A DNA stretch of 64,000 nucleotides from Rhynchopus sp. YZ270_cl-10 (GCA_964035575.1 OZ037925.1:1142771-1206770); one strand, 5' to 3'; shown: positions 23,617 to 35,742, counted from the first letter of the stretch. The notes: generated by a model not told the origin, from the letters alone. Program-made: numbers and translations.

Positions 23617-23714
23617 GGCCCCCACCACCCAGGAAAAGATCGGGCCTCTTCCAGCGGTTCTCGCAGCACGTCTCGTTCTTCGCCTCTCGGATGCTGCATC
23701 ACAAACTTCACTCA
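23617..23714 (+). repeat. 98 bp direct repeat, copy 2
   Basis: Second copy of 22776-22873. It ends 122 bp before the methyltransferase start and so lies in that gene's 5' flank. Confidence 0.8.
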
Positions 23715-23836
23715 TCCCAGCCCGAACTTCCTCAGATTGCCATGTGTGCTACATCTTGCGGAGTCCGCACCAAACCATCCCACATACCCCATACCCCTCA
23801 GCATACACTTCCCTCTCTACACACGACACAGCGTAC

Positions 23837-24919
23837 ATGGTGGTGATCCGTGTGGAGGAGGTGGGCGCATCTGCACAGCACAGTGCCCCTGCCCGCCACG
23901 TGTACTCCGTGCGCCTAGAGGACCGCCTGGCCGTGCACACGGCGCTGCTTGTGCAGCGCATCCGTGGGGGTGCGAAGCCGAGTGCAGAGGCGGCGAAGAA
24001 GTGGCGCATGTACGCGACGCGTCCGGATGGTGCGTCCACAGCCTGCTTGGATGCAGCGCTGTCCTTCAAGCAGAACGGCGTTGCTGCAGGCGACACGGTG
24101 TACCTCATGCGTGAGGTTGCGAAGGCAAAGGCAAAGGCGGAGGTGGAGGACGTGACACAGCTTAGCACACAGCGCACCACAGGGGGTTGCTCCGGGTCGA
24201 AGAAGGTGTTCTTCTTTGCGCGTCTTGGTGCAGACGTTGCGGTGGCGCAGCGCTGGCGTGCGAACGGTGCGGGGACAGGAAGCATCACGTGGGATGCGGC
24301 CTTTGTGCTGGCGGCGCTGCTGGACGTACGCCTGGCTGAGGCACGCCCCGACACCGTGGTGGAGCTGGGTGCGGGGGTGGGCCTCCCCTCGGTGCTGGCC
24401 GTGCACCACGGCTGCAAACGGGTGCTTGCGACGGACGGCGACAGTGCGGTGATGCCCCTGCTTGAGGCGAACATGGCTGCCGCAGCAGCAGCATCAGACA
24501 ACCCTGTCACGGCAGAGGCAGCGTTCTTCCGCTGGGACGACGAGGTGGCGAGGGGGACGCTTGTGGGCAAGGTGCAGGGCAGACTGCTGGTTGTGTGTGC
24601 GGACATCCTTTACCGTGGGAGTCATAAGTACTGGGAGGATCTTGCAGCCACGTTGTGGGCACTGTTGGTGAGGGGGGCGCAAGGTACAGAGGGTGCAGAG
24701 GCTGCGGACGCAGACGTGTGCACAGCCACCTGCCTCCTCGCCGCCACAGAGCGTGGTACCCTCGACTGCGTGGATGCCTTCCTCAGCGTGTGCCGCACGT
24801 TTTTTGCCGATCGTGGAGAAGGCATGCACGTTGCCGAGATCGCCCCTGTTCCAGTCGCGTGCGTTCTCCCCCAGAAGACACGGATATTCGAGATATCATC
24901 CGGTGCTTTGGGCCCTTAA
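23837..24919 (+). CDS. Methyltransf_16-type protein lysine methyltransferase (360 aa)
   Basis: The C-terminal two thirds are a class I SAM-dependent methyltransferase of the METTL21/FAM86 group, which methylates lysines of translation factors and chaperones. A GTGSITWDAAFVLAALL segment near residue 150 matches the family's W-x-A start. VVELGAGVGLPSVLA near 175 is the SAM-binding motif I, ATDGD near 200 is the acidic loop, and VVCADILY near 253 is the D-x-x-Y post-strand-4 motif. The first ~95 residues (VYSVRLEDRL..., DTVYLMREV) resemble a ubiquitin-like fold, which is inference. The ATG at 23837 was chosen over the in-frame one at 23744 because the 31 residues between are Thr/Ser/Pro/His-rich and read like 5' UTR. 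The substrate cannot be deduced. No intron is needed. Confidence 0.85.
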   Translation: MVVIRVEEVGASAQHSAPARHVYSVRLEDRLAVHTALLVQRIRGGAKPSAEAAKKWRMYATRPDGASTACLDAALSFKQNGVAAGDTVYLMREVAKAKAKAEVEDVTQLSTQRTTGGCSGSKKVFFFARLGADVAVAQRWRANGAGTGSITWDAAFVLAALLDVRLAEARPDTVVELGAGVGLPSVLAVHHGCKRVLATDGDSAVMPLLEANMAAAAAASDNPVTAEAAFFRWDDEVARGTLVGKVQGRLLVVCADILYRGSHKYWEDLAATLWALLVRGAQGTEGAEAADADVCTATCLLAATERGTLDCVDAFLSVCRTFFADRGEGMHVAEIAPVPVACVLPQKTRIFEISSGALGP

Positions 24920-25265
24920 AAACCCTATTTTTTCCCCCATCGAGCAATCCTTTCCCCAACCCCTTGCTCTGTCCATATAAAGAGCAACAGGGCAGTTGTG
25001 TTCGAATAGCAACACAAACGTACAAAGTACCCCTTCCCCCATATGTTTTTGAAGGGACAAGCAACAACCCCTCCTCCCCCCAGGGCCTCCTCCCTGTCAG
25101 ACACAACACATAGAATCTTCCTCACCCCCCTTTCCCTTTCCCTTTCCGCTGACCTCTTCTCTTATACCATTTCTTTGGTAGCTGTTGTTGCTGTTTCTTT
25201 ACATCATACACACCTCGCAACGTTTCTTAGTTTTTATTTTTTGGGGGATTCAGGGGTTCGCGAAC
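24920..25265 (+). promoter_or_regulatory. Intergenic, pyrimidine-rich 5' flank of the surface-protein gene
   Basis: A CCCCCCTTTCCCTTTCCCTTTCC tract at about 25127-25149 and further T/C-rich sequence end in TTTGGTAG at 25179. This is the arrangement of a polypyrimidine tract and AG acceptor and could serve cis- or trans-splicing of the leader. No core promoter element is evident. Confidence 0.3.
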
Positions 25266-28106
25266 ATGCAGTGTAACGTGGCAGTGCTTGCTATTGTGCT
25301 GGGTGTTGCGGAGGCAGCCTTGGACGCTGCAGAGCTTGCAGTGTGGGATGGGTGCAGTGCTTTCTACGTAGCCAACCCGGAGAAGCTTGGGTGCTATCGT
25401 GCAGGCGGCGTGACAGAGGTGAAGTTGATGAACGAGTGCTCCGGTGCGGATGCCACGTTTTGCGCAGACTTCAGTTGCGCGAAGCACCTGAACAGCGAGT
25501 GCGTCGCTGCGCACACAACGCTGATCCTCGGAAACCTGACGCTGCACGAAGAGGACGAGTATCGCTTGTGCGACTGTTTGAGCGATGCAACGTCGTTCTC
25601 GATACGGGACGTCAACGGCTTCAAACGCTGCAGGCACAGAAAGACGAAGGACCCGCCCTTTGTCTACACCTTCGACGCAGCGAGTAACTCTGGACAGTAC
25701 TCGCACGCAACATGCGTGCAGGTGCAGTCGTGTCTCGAGATCTCGCTGTACGACAGCCTGAAACACTGGACAGAGGTCTCCAAGGCAACGTCGTGCGCAG
25801 ACTACCTCACCTGTAAGCACCAAGAGTTCATGGGGCGGTGGGTGCAGTGTGCCAAGTACGCCGACACGATGACGATGAAGGGCTCCACAGGCTCCACGTG
25901 CACGGCAGCTCAGAACAAGGCCTCCTGCGAGCCGTACCGTGCGGCTGTTTTCTGCAGCGGCTGTGCAGACCAGGGTGCACTGGCGGAGCCAGGCCAGCAG
26001 CCGGTCACGAAGATCTGCGCACACCAGCTCGGCGTGTCGGGAAAGGAGCAGTGCGAAGTGATACCCGTGCAGGCCATCAACCCTGCGCAGGCGAAGCTTG
26101 AGTGCGACGTGGGTGACGGAGAGTACTGCCCTCACCTTTCCGAAACTGTGGCACAGTACTCACACAGCGGCGGCGTCGCGTACGCACTCTCGGCAGACGA
26201 GGCGTGCAGAAAGGACGAGCAGATCAAGACCGGGCAGTACCTTTGTGCCACGGAGAACCCAACGACAGGCAGCTTCACGACGCTCACTGCGTCTAACTCA
26301 GGTCCACAAGAGTTCTGCGCATCGAAGAACGGTGCGCTCTGTGCGCATGTCGAGTGCGAAGCGTCTCTGCGGTGCCAGATCGCGTACGTGAGTGCCGTGG
26401 CGACATTCATCGATCAGAACAAAAAGGACACAGAGGAGCTCTGCGCCTGCCTCGGTGACGAGTACGAGATGGTACGCGAAGAGTCCTCCAGTGCATCGCT
26501 CACATCTGAGTTGCAGAGCGGCTTACGCGACGCGGCGTCGAACTGGCAGTTCAGCCAGCTCTCCGCTGCCGGGTTCTCCCCAAACCTGCGTGAGTCTGGC
26601 CACCTGTACACCTGCGTGCTGAAGGGAACCAAGACCAAATGGGATGCTTTCACATGGGACCTCTCGAACCTGAAGCGCGCGTTTACTACAGCCACGTGTG
26701 ACCAGATTGCACGCTGCGAGCCGCACTACGCTCATGACCGTGTTGAGTTCCTGCAAACGCTACCCACGGAGTGTGAGGACTACAAGAGCTGCCAGGAATC
26801 GCGCGCACGTATGGAGGCCACCTTCTGTGCATCAGAGACCATCGCAGACAAGACAGGCAGCCAGTGCAGTGCGGCGGACACAGAGACCTTCTGCCAGGGG
26901 GAGCTCATAGCCCACCTGTGCGGTGCGTGTGGCAATGGCGACGGGTACAACCGGAAGATGCGCATGTGCTCGAAAGTGACATTCGGCCGCTGCGAAGGTG
27001 TGCTGTCCGGTGCAGACTGCAGCAAGTACTACTGTCCTTCCCTTTGGCCCGAAGAGACGCTCACCACAGACGAGCTCTGCGCAGTCTGCATGAAGACGCC
27101 TGTAACCCCGGGCAAGCCGTACTGCTGTGCCGACACGAATACGAACAATCCCTTCAAGGTCGCCACCGCTGCTGAGTGCCCCGCCACGACAACGCTCTGC
27201 GCAGGACTCAACAACGTTACCGACACTATCGCACCGACACCTGCTCCCCCGACGGAGGTGCCTTCCACGTCGTGCACACCAACGACGAACTGCATCCCCT
27301 CCACCACCGCGCAGGTTATGGAAGAGTATGAGAAGCCGATCTGCAGCTGCCTCGGGCCAGAGTTCACCTTCGAGCACACGTCTGCTGCTGTATGCAAGAA
27401 CATCGCAACGTCGCGCCCGTACGACGCCGTCACAGGCCCAGCGCCGACTTTCCGCCTTGCAGGAGAGCGTGTTTACTTCAGCGAGATGACGTGCACCCAG
27501 CTGACGTTGTGTGCGACAGCGCACCTGCAGCGGTTTGTAGAGTTGCAACTGATGTACGCGCTGACTGCCACATGTGACGCAGACGTGCTCTGCGCTGAGA
27601 AGGAGGCGGCGGAGACGGCAGAGGTGTGCAGGAGTATGGTTTTCTTCGACCGCAACCTTGAGCAGTGCGACAACGCCACGACGACACGCTTCTGCGCCGT
27701 TGGGCTGCAGAAGGTGCTGTGCTCCAAATGCACGGGAGATGAGGTGTGTGCGGAAGGCACCACTGCTTCGTCCACCTGTTCTAAGAAGTCCGAAGATGAG
27801 TGCGCCATTGCGAACGGTGTCTTCTGTCCCACCACCGCAGAGCCGGTGTGGGCGTCCGCAAGCGACCCTCACGTCCCTGTGCTCGCCCCCTCGAGTGTGG
27901 CAACGTCCTCTAAATGGGGCCTCGTGGGAATCTTCGTTGTCGGTCTTGGTCTGTGCGTTGTTGCGTTTTGCATGATCATGAAGAGACAGGAAGGTGGCAG
28001 CGCGCAAGCAAGTGGCAACGAAGAAATGCAGTCTCGCCGGTACTCTCCTCCACCAAACGATCGTGGCTTCTATGTCCCGCAAAACGATCATGACGGTCGT
28101 GTGTGA
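25266..28106 (+). CDS. Cys-rich type I membrane surface protein, three tandem modules (946 aa)
   Basis: The ATG at 25266 gives a good signal peptide (MQCNVAVLAIVLGVAEAALD); the longer frame from 25185 starts with a less convincing stretch. One transmembrane helix lies at about residues 884-906 (LVGIFVVGLGLCVVAFCMIM), with a 40-residue polar tail ending HDGRV. The ectodomain repeats a Cys-rich module three times. Each starts with a C-x-C-L motif (CDCLSD, CACLGDEYEM, CSCLGPEFTF at about 25567, 26441 and 27341), then ATC/MTC-x-Q(I/V)..C, then a C-x(4)-C helix, then a closing C-x2-C. A Thr/Pro linker precedes the third module near residue 655. The even Cys number per module suggests disulfides. 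I do not recognise the family; it is presumably a cell-surface receptor or coat protein. Confidence 0.8.
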   Translation: MQCNVAVLAIVLGVAEAALDAAELAVWDGCSAFYVANPEKLGCYRAGGVTEVKLMNECSGADATFCADFSCAKHLNSECVAAHTTLILGNLTLHEEDEYRLCDCLSDATSFSIRDVNGFKRCRHRKTKDPPFVYTFDAASNSGQYSHATCVQVQSCLEISLYDSLKHWTEVSKATSCADYLTCKHQEFMGRWVQCAKYADTMTMKGSTGSTCTAAQNKASCEPYRAAVFCSGCADQGALAEPGQQPVTKICAHQLGVSGKEQCEVIPVQAINPAQAKLECDVGDGEYCPHLSETVAQYSHSGGVAYALSADEACRKDEQIKTGQYLCATENPTTGSFTTLTASNSGPQEFCASKNGALCAHVECEASLRCQIAYVSAVATFIDQNKKDTEELCACLGDEYEMVREESSSASLTSELQSGLRDAASNWQFSQLSAAGFSPNLRESGHLYTCVLKGTKTKWDAFTWDLSNLKRAFTTATCDQIARCEPHYAHDRVEFLQTLPTECEDYKSCQESRARMEATFCASETIADKTGSQCSAADTETFCQGELIAHLCGACGNGDGYNRKMRMCSKVTFGRCEGVLSGADCSKYYCPSLWPEETLTTDELCAVCMKTPVTPGKPYCCADTNTNNPFKVATAAECPATTTLCAGLNNVTDTIAPTPAPPTEVPSTSCTPTTNCIPSTTAQVMEEYEKPICSCLGPEFTFEHTSAAVCKNIATSRPYDAVTGPAPTFRLAGERVYFSEMTCTQLTLCATAHLQRFVELQLMYALTATCDADVLCAEKEAAETAEVCRSMVFFDRNLEQCDNATTTRFCAVGLQKVLCSKCTGDEVCAEGTTASSTCSKKSEDECAIANGVFCPTTAEPVWASASDPHVPVLAPSSVATSSKWGLVGIFVVGLGLCVVAFCMIMKRQEGGSAQASGNEEMQSRRYSPPPNDRGFYVPQNDHDGRV

Positions 28107-28355
28107 AGGGTGTAAGAAAATAGATGGAGGGGAGCACCGATACTCTTAAAGAGAGTCGGTTTGCTCTCGCTCATTTCTGTGGGGTTCATTTTTAGCCGGT
28201 GGCGTTGTTTGTTTTTGGTTTTCCGCTCTGTCTTCGTTCTGTTGGTCTGTTGTGTTGTACAAAACTGGAGGAAACGTATTTTTCCCAAGACCCCTTCCCC
28301 TTCTCCTTCTCCTATACCACCCTCACAACAAAAACTCTAAGCCTTCACGGTGCAG
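28107..28355 (+). other. 3' flank of the surface-protein gene
   Basis: T-rich sequence with TTTTTGG and GTTTG runs, then a CCCCTTCTCC tract before the octamer satellite. No gene is seen. Confidence 0.4.
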
Positions 28356-29830
28356 TCTCCTTAGCTCCTTAGCTCCTTAGCTCCTTAGCTCCTTAGCTCC
28401 TTAGCTCCTTAGCTCCTTAGCTCCTTAGCTCCTTAGCTCCTTAGCTCCTTAGCTCCTTAGCTCCTTAGCTCCTTAGCTCCTTAGCTCCTTAGCTCCTTAG
28501 CTCCTTAGCTCCTTAGCTCCTTAGCTCCTTAGCTCCTTAGCTCCTTAGCTCCTTAGCTCCTTAGCTCCTTAGCTCCTTAGCTCCTTAGCTCCTTAGCTCC
28601 TTAGCTCCTTAGCTCCTTAGCTCCTTAGCTCCTTAGCTCCTTAGCTCCTTAGCTCCTTAGCTCCTTAGCTCCTTAGCTCCTTAGCTCCTTAGCTCCTTAG
28701 CTCCTTAGCTCCTTAGCTCCTTAGCTCCTTAGCTCCTTAGCTCCTTAGCTCCTTAGCTCCTTAGCTCCTTAGCTCCTTAGCTCCTTAGCTCCTTAGCTCC
28801 TTAGCTCCTTAGCTCCTTAGCTCCTTAGCTCCTTAGCTCCTTAGCTCCTTAGCTCCTTAGCTCCTTAGCTCCTTAGCTCCTTAGCTCCTTAGCTCCTTAG
28901 CTCCTTAGCTCCTTAGCTCCTTAGCTCCTTAGCTCCTTAGCTCCTTAGCTCCTTAGCTCCTTAGCTCCTTAGCTCCTTAGCTCCTTAGCTCCTTAGCTCC
29001 TTAGCTCCTTAGCTCCTTAGCTCCTTAGCTCCTTAGCTCCTTAGCTCCTTAGCTCCTTAGCTCCTTAGCTCCTTAGCTCCTTAGCTCCTTAGCTCCTTAG
29101 CTCCTTAGCTCCTTAGCTCCTTAGCTCCTTAGCTCCTTAGCTCCTTAGCTCCTTAGCTCCTTAGCTCCTTAGCTCCTTAGCTCCTTAGCTCCTTAGCTCC
29201 TTAGCTCCTTAGCTCCTTAGCTCCTTAGCTCCTTAGCTCCTTAGCTCCTTAGCTCCTTAGCTCCTTAGCTCCTTAGCTCCTTAGCTCCTTAGCTCCTTAG
29301 CTCCTTAGCTCCTTAGCTCCTTAGCTCCTTAGCTCCTTAGCTCCTTAGCTCCTTAGCTCCTTAGCTCCTTAGCTCCTTAGCTCCTTAGCTCCTTAGCTCC
29401 TTAGCTCCTTAGCTCCTTAGCTCCTTAGCTCCTTAGCTCCTTAGCTCCTTAGCTCCTTAGCTCCTTAGCTCCTTAGCTCCTTAGCTCCTTAGCTCCTTAG
29501 CTCCTTAGCTCCTTAGCTCCTTAGCTCCTTAGCTCCTTAGCTCCTTAGCTCCTTAGCTCCTTAGCTCCTTAGCTCCTTAGCTCCTTAGCTCCTTAGCTCC
29601 TTAGCTCCTTAGCTCCTTAGCTCCTTAGCTCCTTAGCTCCTTAGCTCCTTAGCTCCTTAGCTCCTTAGCTCCTTAGCTCCTTAGCTCCTTAGCTCCTTAG
29701 CTCCTTAGCTCCTTAGCTCCTTAGCTCCTTAGCTCCTTAGCTCCTTAGCTCCTTAGCTCCTTAGCTCCTTAGCTCCTTAGCTCCTTAGCTCCTTAGCTCC
29801 TTAGCTCCTTAGCTCCTTAGCTCCTTACCT
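28356..29830 (+). repeat. (CTCCTTAG)n satellite, about 184 copies
   Basis: A perfect tandem array of the 8-mer CTCCTTAG over 1.47 kb. The last unit reads CTCCTTAC. Every frame meets TAG or its complement, so it is not coding. The perfect homogeneity implies recent expansion or an assembly-resolved array. Confidence 0.98.
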
Positions 29831-30095
29831 CCTATGGGTATGTACTGGGAAGAGCTCTGGCAGATCATATCCTAAAAAACCTTAGTTTTTTAGTCTTTAC
29901 TATAGAGATGTGCGCCACCCACACCACACACACTACACACCCACACACAGCACACCCACACACACCCACACACACACACACACACACCCCCTCACCACCA
30001 GAGGGGATTTGACCAAAAAATCGATTTGGTGACGGGCTAAAAAACCTGTCGTTCTTGTGTGACACTTCCATGGAAACATGAGGAGGACCTCACCT

Positions 30096-31090
30096 TTTTT
30101 TTTTTCTCTTTTTTGTACTTGGACTAGTTTTTTATGAGAATAGAAAGGAAAAAGGAAGAAATGGAGAAGACAATAAAGACAATAAAATGAACAGGAAATG
30201 GAAAAGGAAAAAGGAAATGGAAAAATGAAAAGGAAAAAATGATGACCAAAAATGGTCGGTGTTTCAAGTTTTGTATAAAAGGCGGGCGAAGAGTACGGAA
30301 GAGCCAACAGAATTTTATACAAAACAAGAAACTGCATTATGTGTTTGTTTTTTATTCTTTTTAATCAATTTGAATACACAGGCGTCACACTTCTGGGGCA
30401 AAAAAAGGAAAAAAAAGAAGACCTAATCCTCCTTACTTAAAAGAAGGGAAGGGAGAATAAAAAACACATTGCCTTTGCTTTGTTGTCTGCAGAATGGTTT
30501 GTTTTAGTGCCTCCCCTGGAAAAAGAAAAATGGATTCCACTTGGTAAAAATAGCACACCTGTTGAACACACGTCAGGCCAGGAACAGAAGAAAAACAAGA
30601 CTTCCACGAATGGAAGCAAAAGAAAAGTGTGGTGAAAAAACCCTTTTGGCCAAGGTGGCCTTGACTCTGTCTACAAACTTTGGGGATGAATGAAAAAATG
30701 ACACTGAATAAATAACAGAGAGTGGGCGGGTAAGCCACTTCTCCGAGCTAAACACAAAGTAAACACCCTCCACCCATCTGATCCCGCCCACAAACACAAA
30801 CAATCACAACAGAGAACAAGACAGGCAGAGGATGACCAGGGTAGGTTTTACTTGGACAGCGAACCTCTGCCTTGATACTTCACACGCTCAGCAGACGAGT
30901 TGCCACAACTCTCCAGACCTGCTGCGAACAGGCCTGCACCTTTCACCGCATTTCGCTTCATGCCCCTCATCTGGCGCACTACTGACGGGGGACGCCCCAT
31001 GTAGGCACATCGGTAGGATTTCGTCTTAACATAGTTTTTTGTGTAAAAAAAAATGAACCCCTTTTTTTAAAAAATGAACCCCTTTTTTTA
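30096..31090 (-). repeat. Module M6, inverted ~1 kb copy
   Basis: Reverse complement of 34727-35742 with few differences. Both contain TGTTTGTGGGCGGGATCAG and the ATGAACCCC/GGGGTTCAT runs at one end, and TGATTAAAAAGAATAAAA-type sequence near the other. Confidence 0.8.
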
Positions 31091-32597
31091 CAGGTGGTTT
31101 TTTTTGTATGGACCTCACACACTGGGCAGGCGGTCAGCTATTCGCTTCCCGCGGGGCGTTCGCGTGCGCGCTTCGCGCGCCCGCTCACGGTAACGTGTAC
31201 AAAAAAACCTCACTCATGCCTTCATGAACTGCTTTAAAAGTGGCCTGTAAAAAGTGGTGTTTTTGTGGTAAACTCCAGCTGGTCTGAAGAGTGATCTGAC
31301 CATATTCCCCAGGTATAACTGGTACTCAAAAAGTTCATTAACGAAGGAATCTTGCACTTTTGACCATCACATATTACATGTGTTTTTTCAGGTTTTTCAA
31401 TACACTTTTGTGTACTGGGAAGCATGCCACAAGTGTCATGTTTTACAAGGTAAAAATGACCAAAAAAGCTGCTTTTTGGCCGAATGCCACATGTCATTTG
31501 GCAGTCCATTTTTTGAACAGGACTGTCTTAAATTTTTTTTTTGGGCCTCAATGCCCCCAAACAACACGTTAAGCCCAAAAAATTCACTTTTGGATGAGCA
31601 ACTATTTATTTAAAAAAATCGATTTTTTGGTCAAATCCCCTCTGGTGGTGAGGGGGTGTGTGTGTGTGTGTGTGTGGGTGTGTGTGGGTGTGCTGTGTGT
31701 GGGTGTGTAGTGTGTGTGGTGTGGGTGGCGCACATCTCTATAGTAAAGACTAAAAAACTAAGGTTTTTTAGGATTTTTTTAAATAAATAGTTGCTCATCA
31801 GAAAGTGAATTTTTTGGGCTTAACGTGTTGTTTGGGGGTATTGAGGCCCAAAAAAAAATTTTTTTTCAGTCGTGTTCAGAAAATGGACTGCCAAATGACA
31901 TGTGGCATTCGGCCAAAAATCAGCTTTTTTGGTCATTTTTACCTTGTAAAACATGACACTTGTGGCATGCTTCCCAGCACAGGAAAGTGCATTGAAAAAC
32001 CTGAAAAAACACATCTAATATGTGATGGTCAAAAGTGCAAGATTCCTTCGTTAATGAACTTTTTGAGTACCAGTTATACCTGGGGAATATGGTCAGATCA
32101 CTCTTTTGACCATCTGGCGTTTACGACAAAAACACCACTTTTTAACAGGCCACTTTACAGGCACAAGTAAGGTTTTTTTGTACACGTTACCGTGAGCGGG
32201 CGCGCGAAGCGCGCACGCGAACGCCCCGCGGGAAGCGAATAGCTGACCGCCTGCCCAGTGTGTGAGGTGCTTACAAAAAAAACCACCTGTAAAAAAAAGT
32301 GAGGTCCTCATCACGTTTCCATGGAAGTGTCACACAAGAACGACAGGTTTTTTAGCCCGTCACCAAATTGATTAAAAAGAATAAAAAACAAACACATAAT
32401 GCAGTTTCTTGTTTTGTATAAAATTCTGTTGGCTCTTCCGTACTCTTCGCCCGCCTTTTATACAAAACTTGAAACACCGACCATTTTTGGTCATCATTTT
32501 TTCCTTTTCCTTTTTCCATTTCCTTTTTCCTTTTCCATTTCCTGTTAATTTTATTGTCTTTATTGTCTTCTCCATTTCTTCCTTTTTCCTTTCTAAT

Positions 32598-33741
32598 CCT
32601 AAAAAACCTTAGTTTTTTAGTCTTTACTATAGAGATGTGCGCCACCCACACCACACACACTACACACCCACACACAGCACACCCACACACACACACACAC
32701 ACACCCCCTCACCATCCAGAGGGGATTTGACCAAAAAATCGATTTTTTTAAATAAATAGTTGCTCATCCAAAAGTGAATTTTTTGGGCTTAACGTGTTGT
32801 TTGGGGGTATTGAGGCCCAAAAAAAAAATTTAAGACAGTCCTGTTCAAAAAATGGACTGCCAAATGACATGTGGCATTAGGCCAAAAATCAGCTTTTTTG
32901 GTCATTTTTACCTTGTAAAAACATGACACTTGTGGCATGCTTCCCAGCACACAATAGTGCAAAAAAGTCACCCTAGAGTTTTTTTGTACACGTTACCGCG
33001 AGCGGGCGCGCGAAGCGCGCACGCGAGCGCCCCGTGGGGAGCGAATAGCGGACCACCTGCCCAGTGCGTGAGGTGCTTACAAAAAAAACCACCTGAAAAA
33101 AAAGTGTCATCACGTTTCCATGGAAGTGTCACAAGAACGACAGGTTTTTTAGCCCGTCACCAAATCCTAAAAAACCTTAGTTTTTTAGTCTTTACTATAG
33201 AGATGTGCGCCACCCACACCACACACACTACACACCCACACACAGCACACCCACACACACCCACACACACACACACACACACCCCCTCACCACCAGGGGG
33301 ATTTGACCAAAAAATCGATTTTTTTAAATAAATAGTTGCTCATCCAAAAGTGAATTTTTTGGGCTTAACGTGTTGTTTGGGGGTATTGAGGCCCAAAAAA
33401 AAAATTTAAGACAGTCCTGTTCAAAAAATGGACTGCCAAATGACATGTGGCATTAGGCCAAAAATCAGCTTTTTTGGTCATTTTTACCTTGTAAAAACAT
33501 GACACTTGTGGCATGCTTCCCAGCACACAATAGTGCAAAAAAGTCACCCTAGAGTTTTTTTGTACACGTTACCGCGAGCGGGCGCGCGAAGCGCGCACGC
33601 GAGCGCCCCGTGGGGAGCGAATAGCGGACCACCTGCCCAGTGCGTGAGGTGCTTACAAAAAAAACCACCTGAAAAAAAAGTGTCATCACGTTTCCATGGA
33701 AGTGTCACAAGAACGACAGGTTTTTTAGCCCGTCACCAAAT
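32598..33741 (+). repeat. Tandem duplication of an M1-M2-M3'-M4-M5 block (568 and 576 bp)
   Basis: The unit at 32598-33165 is repeated at 33166-33741. As far as I can read, the two differ mainly in the length of the (CA)n run and a CATCCAGAGG/CACCAGGG change. The M3 portion is truncated to about 80 bp in both copies. A third M1 starts at 33742 but continues with a full-length M3. Confidence 0.85.
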
Positions 33742-34726
33742 CCTAAAAAACCTTAGTTTTTTAGTCTTTACTATAGAGATGTGCGCCACCCACACCACAC
33801 ACACTACACACCCACACACAGCACACCCACACACACCCACACACACACACACACACACCCCCTCACCACCAGGGGGATTTGACCAAAAAATCGATTTTTT
33901 TAAATAAATAGTTGCTCATCCAAAAGTGAATTTTTTGGGCTTAACGTGTTGTTTGGGGGTATTGAGGCCCAAAAAAAAATTTTTTTTCAGTCGTGTTCAG
34001 AAATTGGACTGCCAAATGACATGTGGCATTCGGCCAAAAATCAGCTTTTTTGGTCATTTTTACCTTGTAAAACATGACACTTGTGGCATGCTTCCCAGTA
34101 CAGGAAAGTGCATTGAAAAACCTGAAAAAACACATCTAATATGTGATGGTCAAAAGTGCAAGATTCCTTCGTTAATGAACTTTTTGAGTACCAGTTATAC
34201 CTGGGGAATATGGTCAGATCACTCTTTTGACCATCTGGCGTTTACCACAAAAACACCACTTTTTACAGGCCACTTTACAGGCCAGTTCGTGAAGGCACGA
34301 GTGAGGTTTTTTTGTACACGTTACCGTGAGCGGGCGCGCGAAGCGCGCACGCGAGCGCCCCGTGGGGAGCGAATAGCGGACCACCTGCCCAGTGCGTGAG
34401 GTGCTTACAAAAAAAACCACCTGAAAAAAAAGTGTCATCACGTTTCCATGGAAGTGTCACAAGAACGACAGGTTTTTTAGCCCGTCACCAAATCGATTTT
34501 TTTAAATAAATAGTTGCTCATCCAAAAGTGAATTTTTTGGGCTTAACGTGTTGTTTGGGGGTATTGAGGCCCAAAAAAAAAATTTAAGACAGTCCTGTTC
34601 AAAAAATGGACTGCCAAATGACATGTGGCATTAGGCCAAAAATCAGCTTTTTTGGTCATTTTTACCTTGTAAAAACATGACACTTGTGGCATGCTTCCCA
34701 GCACACAATAGTGCAAAAAAGTCACT

Positions 34727-35742
34727 GGGGTTCATTTTTTTTTACAAAAGGGGTTCATTTTTTTTTACAGGGGTTCATTTTTTTTTACACAAAAAACTAT
34801 GTTAAGACGAAATCCTACCGATGTGCCTACATGGGGCGTCCCCCGTCAGTAGTGCGCCAGATGAGGGGCACGAAGCGAAATGCGGTGAAAGGTGCAGGCC
34901 TGTTTTGCAGCAGGTCTGGAGAGTTGTGGCAACTCGTCTGCTGAGCGTGTGAAGTATCAAGGCAGAGGTTCGCTGTTCAAGTAAAACCTACCCTGGTCAT
35001 CCTCTGCCTGTCTTGGTTTCTGTCGTGATTGTTTGTGTTTGTGGGCGGGATCAGATGGGTGGAGGGTGTTTACTTTGTGTTTAGCTCGGAGAAGTGGCTT
35101 ACCCGCCCACTCTCTGTTATTTATTCAGTGTCATTTTTTCATTCATCCCCAAAGTTTGTAGACAGAGTCAAGACCACCTTGGCCAAAAGGGTTTTTTCAC
35201 CACACTTTTCTTTTGCTTCCATTCGTGGAAGCGTTTGCTTTTCTTCTGTTCCTGGCCTGACGTGTGTTCAACAGGTGTGCTATTTTTACCAAGTGGAATC
35301 CATTTTTCTTTTTCCAGGGGAGGCACTAAAACAAACCATTCTGCAGACAACGAAACAATGGGCACGTGTGTTTTTTATTCTCCCTTCCCTTCTTTTAAGT
35401 AAGGAGGATTAGGTCTTCTTTTTTTCCTTTTTTTGCCCCAGAAGTGTGACGCCTGTGTATTCAAATTGATCAAAAAGAATAAAAAACAAACACATAATGC
35501 AGTTTCTTGTTTTGTATAAAACTCTGTTGGCTCTACCGTACTCTTCGCCCGCCTTTTATACAAAACTTGAAACACCGACCATTTTTGGTCATCATTTTTT
35601 CCTTTTCATTTTTCCATTTCCTTTTTCCTTTTCCATTTCCTGTTCATTTTATTGTCTTTATTGTCTTCTCCATTTCTTCCTTTTTCCTTTCTATTCTCAT
35701 AAAAAACTAGTCCAAGTACAAAAAAGAGAAAAAAAAAAAAAA
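34727..35742 (+). repeat. Module M6, forward copy 1
   Basis: Forward ~1 kb copy, starting with three GGGGTTCATTTTTTT runs and ending CAAAAAAGAG plus an A-run. It is the inverted partner of 30096-31090. Confidence 0.8.

Noticed and set aside
28356-29834. CRISPR-like or gene-bearing array
   Set aside because: The unit is a plain 8 bp repeat with no spacers.
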